Position numbers and translations under genes: made by a program
In this document: piece by piece, positions 43,188 to 48,374 of the stretch
How positions within the stretch are numbered: the first letter of the stretch is position 1
How the letters are laid out: each line of letters starts with the position of its first letter
Assembly: GCA_017501255.1 (NCBI GenBank)
Contig: JAFVXE010000012.1
Location: 1-48,374 of the forward strand
Source: Clostridia bacterium
GTDB lineage: Bacteria; Bacillota; Clostridia; Christensenellales; Aristaeellaceae
Direction of reading: 5' to 3'
DNA: 48,374 nt
The notes under the pieces: model-generated
The model's input: only the letters and a program-made list of their open reading frames with translations
The model's database searches: none
Told to the model about the DNA's origin: nothing

Positions 43188-43553
43188 TCAGTCGATGTCC
43201 GCCTTGCACTTCTTGCAAACACGGATGGTCTTGGTCTTCTTGGAGCCGTCCTCGCGAACGATCTCTTCCTTGCGGCGAGACACGCGGGTGGGCTTGCCGC
43301 ACTTGGGGCAAACCAGCATCACGTTGGAAGCGTCGATGGCGCGTTCCTTCTGGAAGATGCCGCCCTGCTGGCCCTGATGGCGGGCCTTCATGTGCTTGGT
43401 GACGAAGGCAACGCCTTCGACGATGACCTTACCGGTCTTGGGGAACACGGTCAGAACCTTGCCCTGCTTGCCCTGGATGGCCTTGTCGCCAGTCTTGGGG
43501 CCGGAGATGACAACGACCTGATCGTTCTTCTTGATGTGAACTTTCTTCATCAT
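43188..43553 (-). CDS. rplX: 50S ribosomal protein L24 (uL24)
   Basis: 121 aa. KOW domain: [19 protein letters not shown] and [20 protein letters not shown]. The C-terminal half has [11 protein letters not shown] and CKKCKADID, a zinc-ribbon-like pair of CxxC motifs. Two adjacent ATG codons; I use the first. Confidence 0.97.
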   Translation of the reverse strand: MMKKVHIKKNDQVVVISGPKTGDKAIQGKQGKVLTVFPKTGKVIVEGVAFVTKHMKARHQGQQGGIFQKERAIDASNVMLVCPKCGKPTRVSRRKEEIVREDGSKKTKTIRVCKKCKADID

Positions 43554-43568
43554 TTGCCAAATCCTCCA

Positions 43569-43937
43569 TTACAGCACTTCGGGAGCGAGAGAAACGATCT
43601 TCATGAAGTCCTTCTCACGCAGCTCGCGGGCCACAGGTCCAAAGATACGGGTGCCCTTGGGCATCTTGGCATCGTTGATGATAACGGCGGCGTTATCGTC
43701 AAAACGGATGTAGCTGCCATCGGGACGGCGCTTCTGCTTGCGCATACGAACGACAACGGCCTTGACCACGTCGCCCTTCTTCACGGCGCCGCCGGGGTTA
43801 GCGCTCTTAACGCTGGCCACGATCACGTCGCCGATCGTGCCGGAACGGCGGAAGGAACCGCCGAGCACGCGGATACACATGATTTCCTTGGCGCCGGAGT
43901 TATCGGCAACCTTGAGTCGCGTTTGCGGCTGAATCAT
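43569..43937 (-). CDS. rplN: 50S ribosomal protein L14 (uL14)
   Basis: 122 aa, [20 protein letters not shown], then [20 protein letters not shown] and [24 protein letters not shown] tail. Highly conserved. The 105 bases to rpsQ hold no gene. Confidence 0.98.
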   Translation of the reverse strand: MIQPQTRLKVADNSGAKEIMCIRVLGGSFRRSGTIGDVIVASVKSANPGGAVKKGDVVKAVVVRMRKQKRRPDGSYIRFDDNAAVIINDAKMPKGTRIFGPVARELREKDFMKIVSLAPEVL

Positions 43938-44042
43938 ACGGTTTTTCCTCCTTGTTGGAATCGGAAAGCCTCAAAGGCTTCCGGATAAAGTGTTAGGAGC
44001 GTCCATCAGCAGCCTTGGCGGCCGATGAGGACTGTGCCATTC

Positions 44043-44303
44043 TTACTTGGCCTTTTCAACGATTTCGACCAAGCGCCAACGCTTGTCGCGGCTCAGGGGA
44101 CGGGTCTCCATCACGCGCACGCGGTCGCCGATGCCACATTCGTTGTTCTCGTCGTGAGCCTTCAGCTTGCTGGTCTGGTTCATGATCTTGCCATACAGCG
44201 GATGACGCACACGAGTCTTGATTTCCACAACGATGGTCTTATCCATCTTGTCGCTTACAACAAGACCCTCGCGGATCTTGCGATAACCTCTCTGTTCAGA
44301 CAT
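44043..44303 (-). CDS. rpsQ: 30S ribosomal protein S17 (uS17)
   Basis: 86 aa. [29 protein letters not shown], and [20 protein letters not shown] are the S17 OB-fold blocks. Confidence 0.98.
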   Translation of the reverse strand: MSEQRGYRKIREGLVVSDKMDKTIVVEIKTRVRHPLYGKIMNQTSKLKAHDENNECGIGDRVRVMETRPLSRDKRWRLVEIVEKAK

Positions 44304-44338
44304 TGAAGCGGCTGCCTCCTTCTTTTCGGTTTAAACCC

Positions 44339-44539
44339 TTACTGGGCATCTTTCTGTTCCATCTGACGAAGGACGGTCAAGCAGCGAGCGATATCACGCT
44401 TGGTGTTCTGGATGACCGTGGTGTTTTGCAGCTGACCGGTGGCAAGCTGAAAACGAAGGTTGAACAGCTCTTCCTTGAGCTCGGTGACCTTGCTCTCCAG
44501 CTCGGTCTTGTTCATTGCGAGAAGCTCCTTTGCCTTCAT
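44339..44539 (-). CDS. rpmC: 50S ribosomal protein L29 (uL29)
   Basis: 66 aa. [46 protein letters not shown]-like tail (here [15 protein letters not shown]). Start overlaps the rplP stop as ATGA. Confidence 0.97.
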   Translation of the reverse strand: MKAKELLAMNKTELESKVTELKEELFNLRFQLATGQLQNTTVIQNTKRDIARCLTVLRQMEQKDAQ

Positions 44540-44976
44540 TGTGCTTCACCACCCGCTTCTACTTTTTTCTCCTCACGCTTGAGGAACTTGGTCTTGAGAG
44601 GGAGCTTGTGAGAGGCCAGACGCAGGGCCTCACGAGCGATTTCTTCGGAAACACCCTTCACCTCGAAGAGCACACGGCCGGGCTTAACCACGGCTACCCA
44701 GTACTCAGGAGAACCCTTACCGGAACCCATGCGGGTCTCAGCAGGCTTTTCGGTGACGGGCTTATCGGGGAAGATCTTGATCCAGACCTGACCGCCACGC
44801 TTGGTGTAGCGGGTCAGAGCAATACGAGCAGCTTCGATCTGCTGGGAGGTAACCCAGGCGGGCTCGGTAGCAACAAGGCCGTAATCGCCGTAAGCAAGGA
44901 AGTTGCCACGCATGGCCTTGCCCTTCATGCGGCCGCGGAACACGCGACGGCGCTTGACTCTCTTAGGCATCAACAT
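44536..44976 (-). CDS. rplP: 50S ribosomal protein L16 (uL16)
   Basis: 146 aa. [39 protein letters not shown], and [19 protein letters not shown] are conserved. It helps shape the A-site tRNA region. GGAGG about 10 bases upstream. Confidence 0.98.
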   Translation of the reverse strand: MLMPKRVKRRRVFRGRMKGKAMRGNFLAYGDYGLVATEPAWVTSQQIEAARIALTRYTKRGGQVWIKIFPDKPVTEKPAETRMGSGKGSPEYWVAVVKPGRVLFEVKGVSEEIAREALRLASHKLPLKTKFLKREEKKVEAGGEAQ

Positions 44977-44979
44977 AGC

Positions 44980-45651
44980 TTATTTTCCTCCTTCGGTGCC
45001 GGCGGCGACGGTCTTCTTGGGCTTGGGAAGACGCTGTCCCTTGTAAACCCAAACCTTAACGCCCAGACGGCCATAGGTGGTCTTGGCTTCAGCGAAGCCG
45101 TAGTCGATATCCGCGCGCAGGGTCTGCAGCGGGATGGAGCCTTCGTGATAACGCTCGGTGCGGGCGATATCAGCGCCGTTGAGGCGGCCGGAAACGGCAC
45201 ACTTCATACCCTTGGCGCCAGCACGCATAGCGCGCTGCATGCTCTGCTTCATGGCGCGGCGGAAAGCGATGCGCTTTTCCAGCTGCTGAGCAATGTTCTC
45301 GGCCACCAGCTGAGCGTTGGTGTCAGGAACCTTGATCTCCATGATGTTGATGTTGGCAGTGCGGCCCAGGAAAGCTTCGATTTCCTTCTTGAGGGCTTCG
45401 ATGCCAGCGCCGCCGCGGCCGATGATCATGCCGGGCTTGGCGGTGAAGATGTTGATGGTAACGCGGTTGGCGCTGCGCTCGATATCAATCTGGCTGATAC
45501 CGGTGGAGTAGTACTTCTCCTTCAGCATTTCGCGAAGCTTGTAATCCTCAACGAGGTTGTTCGCAAAATCCTTCTTGCCGGCATACCAGCGGGTGCTCCA
45601 GTTAAAGATGACGCCAACGCGAGCACCATGGGGATTCACTTTCTGTCCCAT
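44980..45651 (-). CDS. rpsC: 30S ribosomal protein S3 (uS3)
   Basis: 223 aa. [22 protein letters not shown] domain [20 protein letters not shown], and the C-terminal signature [20 protein letters not shown]. It lines the mRNA entry path. Confidence 0.98.
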   Translation of the reverse strand: MGQKVNPHGARVGVIFNWSTRWYAGKKDFANNLVEDYKLREMLKEKYYSTGISQIDIERSANRVTINIFTAKPGMIIGRGGAGIEALKKEIEAFLGRTANINIMEIKVPDTNAQLVAENIAQQLEKRIAFRRAMKQSMQRAMRAGAKGMKCAVSGRLNGADIARTERYHEGSIPLQTLRADIDYGFAEAKTTYGRLGVKVWVYKGQRLPKPKKTVAAGTEGGK

Positions 45652-45669
45652 TACTAAACCTCCCTTGGA

Positions 45670-46053
45670 TTACTTCTGATCCAGCACAACGCTGATGTGG
45701 CTGGTGCGCTTGAGGATGGGGGACGCACTGCCGCGGGAACGGGCGACGTAGCGCTTCAGCGTGGGGCCGGGGTTGGCGTACACTTCAGCAACGTAGAGGC
45801 TCTTGCGATCCATCTCGTTGTTGTTGACGGCGTTAGCGATGGCGCTGCTCAGCAGCTTATAAACCACGGGGCTAGCAGCCTTGGGGGTGTACTTGAGGAT
45901 GGCCAGGGCGTCGTCCACATTCTTACCGCGGATGAGGTCGATGACGATCTTTACCTTGCGGGAAGAGATGCGCACGTACTTGGCATGAGCAGCGGGGCGA
46001 GTATCGCGGGCTGCCATGTGGGCTTGCGCCTTCTTCTGCATATTGGTTGCCAT
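45670..46053 (-). CDS. rplV: 50S ribosomal protein L22 (uL22)
   Basis: 127 aa. [40 protein letters not shown] and the tunnel hairpin [20 protein letters not shown] are conserved. The N-terminal ~18 residues are a little longer than usual. Confidence 0.98.
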   Translation of the reverse strand: MATNMQKKAQAHMAARDTRPAAHAKYVRISSRKVKIVIDLIRGKNVDDALAILKYTPKAASPVVYKLLSSAIANAVNNNEMDRKSLYVAEVYANPGPTLKRYVARSRGSASPILKRTSHISVVLDQK

Positions 46054-46073
46054 GGAAAACTCACTCCTTCCGC

Positions 46074-46349
46074 TTACTTCTTGGTGCTCTTTTCACCGGC
46101 GTGACCACGGTAGGTACGGGTGGGGGCGAACTCGCCCAGCTTGTGACCGACCATGTCCTCGGTGATGTAGACGGGAACATGCTTGCGACCGTCATGAACG
46201 GCGATGGTATGTCCCACGAAATCCGGGAAGATGGTGCTGGAGCGAGACCAGGTCTTCGCAACGGCCTTCTTGCCGGTGTTGTTCATTTCAACGATACGCT
46301 TATACAGCGCTTCGTTCACAAAGGGTCCCTTCTTAACAGAACGGCTCAT
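46074..46349 (-). CDS. rpsS: 30S ribosomal protein S19 (uS19)
   Basis: 91 aa. [40 protein letters not shown] and [20 protein letters not shown] are the S19 signatures. Confidence 0.98.
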   Translation of the reverse strand: MSRSVKKGPFVNEALYKRIVEMNNTGKKAVAKTWSRSSTIFPDFVGHTIAVHDGRKHVPVYITEDMVGHKLGEFAPTRTYRGHAGEKSTKK

Positions 46350-46382
46350 TGAGAGGTTTCCTCCTTCCTTGGATGCTTGGGC

Positions 46383-47213
46383 TTACTTGCCCGCGCGCTT
46401 CACAATCATCTTGTTGGAGTACTTCTTGTGCTTGCGGGTCTTCAGGCCCAGTGCAACCTTACCCCAGGGGGTAACAGGAGCAGGCATACCGACGGGGCTC
46501 TTGCCCTCGCCGCCGCCGTGGGGGTGATCGCAGGGGTTCATAACAACGCCGCGGACGGTGGGACGGATACCCATGTGGCGGGTACGGCCGGCCTTACCAA
46601 TGCGAACGTTCTCATGATCGGTGTTGCCCACGGTGCCGATGGTGGCCATGGCGTTCATGGGAACCTTGCGAACCTCGCCGGAGGGGAGACGGACCTGAGC
46701 GTACTGGCCTTCCTTGGCCATCAGCTGAGCGCTCATACCAGCGGAGCGGACCATCTGGCCGCCGCGGCCGGGCTTGATCTCAACGTTGTGGATCAGGGTA
46801 CCGACGGGGATGGAGCTGATGGGCAGCGCATTGCCGGGCTTGATGTCGGCGGTGGCGCTGGAGATGACGGTGTCGCCCACGTTCAGGCCCAGAGGAGCCA
46901 GGATGTAGCGCTTTTCGCCATCAACGTAGTTCAGCAGAGCGATGAAAGCAGAACGGTTAGGATCGTACTCGATGGTGGCAACCTTGGCGGGGATGTCCAG
47001 CTTGTTGCGCTTGAAGTCGATGATACGATACTTCTGGCGATTGCCGCCGCCCTGGTGGCGAACGGTGATCTTGCCCTGCTTGTTGCGGCCGGCGTTCTTC
47101 TTCTTGGTTTCCAGAAGGCTCTTTTCCGGCTTGTTCGTGGTGATCTCCTCGTAGGTCAGCACCGACATATGACGGCGGGCCGCGGAGGTCGGCTTATAAA
47201 CTCGAATAGCCAT
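46383..47213 (-). CDS. rplB: 50S ribosomal protein L2 (uL2)
   Basis: 276 aa. [40 protein letters not shown] and the peptidyl-transferase-centre loop [20 protein letters not shown] (with the conserved His) are seen. Full length. Confidence 0.98.
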   Translation of the reverse strand: MAIRVYKPTSAARRHMSVLTYEEITTNKPEKSLLETKKKNAGRNKQGKITVRHQGGGNRQKYRIIDFKRNKLDIPAKVATIEYDPNRSAFIALLNYVDGEKRYILAPLGLNVGDTVISSATADIKPGNALPISSIPVGTLIHNVEIKPGRGGQMVRSAGMSAQLMAKEGQYAQVRLPSGEVRKVPMNAMATIGTVGNTDHENVRIGKAGRTRHMGIRPTVRGVVMNPCDHPHGGGEGKSPVGMPAPVTPWGKVALGLKTRKHKKYSNKMIVKRAGK

Positions 47214-47229
47214 CTTGTATTATCCTCCC

Positions 47230-47529
47230 TTAGTCAGCCATGCCTTCAAAGAACTCAATGGGCTTGGAGTCCTTCTTCAGGGTCACATAGGCCTTCTTGA
47301 TTTCCGGGGTACGGCCGGAGTAACGGCCCTGGCGCTTAATCTTGCCCAGCGTGCGCAGAGTGTTCACGTTCTCTACCTTCACGCCTTTGAAGATGGTTTC
47401 CAGCGCCTGCTTGATTTCGGTCCGGTTAGCGGTCTTGGCCACTTCGAACACGTAGCGCTTGTCTTCGATGCCTTCGTAGGAAGCCTCGGTCAGCACCGGG
47501 CGCAGGATGACGTCGTATACGTTCTTCAT
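47230..47529 (-). CDS. rplW: 50S ribosomal protein L23 (uL23)
   Basis: 99 aa. VYDVILRPVLTEASYEGIED, VAKTANRTEIKQALETIFKG, and VNTLRTLGKIKRQGRYSGRT are conserved. It forms the docking site for SRP and trigger factor at the tunnel exit. ATGA overlap with rplD. Confidence 0.97.
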   Translation of the reverse strand: MKNVYDVILRPVLTEASYEGIEDKRYVFEVAKTANRTEIKQALETIFKGVKVENVNTLRTLGKIKRQGRYSGRTPEIKKAYVTLKKDSKPIEFFEGMAD

Positions 47530-48149
47530 GCGTAAACCTCCTCTACACCCTTCAGGGCATCCTGGGTGAGGATGATCTTGCCGGCCTTGAGGATGTCGTA
47601 CACGTTCAGGGTGTTGACATAAGAGGTCTGCAGGCCAGCGATGTTGCCGGTGGCGCGGACCACGTTCTCGTCGCGGCCGGGCAGAACCAGCATATTCTTC
47701 TTGGCCAGCTCGAAGTTGGCCAGAGCCTTGGCAGCCAGCTTGGTCTTGGGCTCGGCCAGGGTGAACTGGTCAACCACGATGATGTCGCCGGCGTTGAGCT
47801 TGGAGGTCATAGCGCTCTTGAAAGCAAGGCGGCGGACCTTCTTGGGCACGTTGATGACGTAGTCGCGGGGCTTGGGAGCGAACACGACGCCGCCGTGCTT
47901 GAACTGGGGCGCACGGTTGCCATGGTGGCGAGCATTACCGGTGCCCTTCTGGCGGTAGATCTTACGGCCGCCACCGCGGACCTCGCCGCGGGTCAGAGCG
48001 CTCTGGGTGCCCTGACGCATGTTGGCCAGAATGGAGCGAACGACCAGGTGCATAGCGGCGGTGTTGATGGGAGCAGCAAAGATCTCTTCGCTCAGCTCCA
48101 CTTCGCCGATGGCCGCGCCTTCCATGTTATACAAAGAAGTCTTAGGCAT
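47526..48149 (-). CDS. rplD: 50S ribosomal protein L4 (uL4)
   Basis: 207 aa from ATG at 48149 (GGAGG about 9 bases upstream); an ATG 21 bases further up precedes that site. VVRSILANMRQGTQSALTRG, GGRKIYRQKGTGNARHHGNR and the hydrophobic tail ILKAGKIILTQDALKGVEEV are the L4 blocks. L4 autoregulates the S10 operon in E. coli. Confidence 0.97.
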   Translation of the reverse strand: MPKTSLYNMEGAAIGEVELSEEIFAAPINTAAMHLVVRSILANMRQGTQSALTRGEVRGGGRKIYRQKGTGNARHHGNRAPQFKHGGVVFAPKPRDYVINVPKKVRRLAFKSAMTSKLNAGDIIVVDQFTLAEPKTKLAAKALANFELAKKNMLVLPGRDENVVRATGNIAGLQTSYVNTLNVYDILKAGKIILTQDALKGVEEVYA

Positions 48150-48200
48150 GGTGTTGATTTCCTCCTTCATAAAGGGTACTTACAATCGTTTGGTGGAGCC

Positions 48201-48374
48201 TTAGGCCTTGCAGGCGTTGCGGACTTCCAGCAGGCCGCCGTTGGGGCCGGGCACCGCGCCCTTGATGAGGAGCAGGTTGCGCTCGGCATCCACCTTGACG
48301 ATCTCAAGGTTCTGGATGGTCACGCGCTCCACGCCGTAGTGGCCGGGCATGTGCTTGTTCTTGAACACGCGGGA
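48201..48374 (-). CDS. rplC: 50S ribosomal protein L3 (uL3), C-terminal part only
   Basis: 57 codons plus TAA run from the window edge, starting [20 protein letters not shown] and continuing [36 protein letters not shown]. This is the conserved C-terminal third of L3. The rest of the gene and rpsJ would lie beyond 48374. Confidence 0.95.
   Translation of the reverse strand, partial: SRVFKNKHMPGHYGVERVTIQNLEIVKVDAERNLLLIKGAVPGPNGGLLEVRNACKA

Overview
The window looks like chromosomal DNA of a Gram-positive (monoderm) member of class Clostridia with moderately high GC. The evidence is an S10/spc/alpha ribosomal gene order with a KOW-domain gene between map and infA, a zinc-type S14, a DUF5665 gene, strong AGGAGG ribosome binding sites, sigma-A type promoters (TTGACA/TATAAT, spacing 16-18), lipobox lipoproteins, an LtaS-like enzyme and a YesM/YesN-type two-component system. 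A gut Christensenellales/Oscillospirales-like lineage is my guess only. I see no rRNA, tRNA, CRISPR array, insertion sequence or prophage.

Layout. 1-810 (-) is the N-terminal part of a secreted repeat protein cut by the window edge. 1102-3866 (+) is a housekeeping run: NUDIX hydrolase, 46-aa membrane peptide, GNAT, TPR-like lipoprotein, thymidine kinase, closed by a 19-bp hairpin. 4002-7519 (-) holds an acyltransferase-3 membrane protein and an ABC-F (Lsa/CplR-like antibiotic-resistance type) + GNAT pair; the ABC-F gene has a long leader with a three-codon uORF, an attenuator-like terminator and a Shine-Dalgarno hairpin. 7526-10735 (-) is an ECF sigma factor - DUF4349 membrane protein - GNAT - cyclophilin operon. 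Divergent from it, 10753-14880 (+) encodes an LtaS-like phosphoglycerol transferase and a polytopic GT-C-like protein, followed by an ATP-grasp enzyme (15080-16240) and a VOC + Gfo/Idh/MocA pair (16448-18104). 18183-19070 (-) is a visibly AT-richer secreted protein with an SH3-like C-terminus.

19251-28391 is a sugar uptake and sensing locus. A YtfQ-YtfR-YtfT-YjfF-like (furanose-type) ABC importer lies on the minus strand. Divergent from it are a LytS/YesM-type histidine kinase and a second, more YtfQ-like binding lipoprotein, and tail-to-tail with those an AraC-type response regulator. An IlvD/Edd dehydratase, transcribed divergently from the regulator, may act on the sugar acid. I infer that the second binding protein presents sugar to the kinase, and that the regulator then controls the importer.

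30222-32871 (-) carries purC and then DUF5665-lspA-rluD. 32904-48374 (-) is the ribosomal superoperon from rplC (partial) through rplQ. It is split by a terminator after rpmJ and a new promoter with a ~200-nt structured leader in front of rpsM-rpsK-rpsD-rpoA-rplQ. The latter set has the same gene content as the E. coli alpha operon, which S4 autoregulates.
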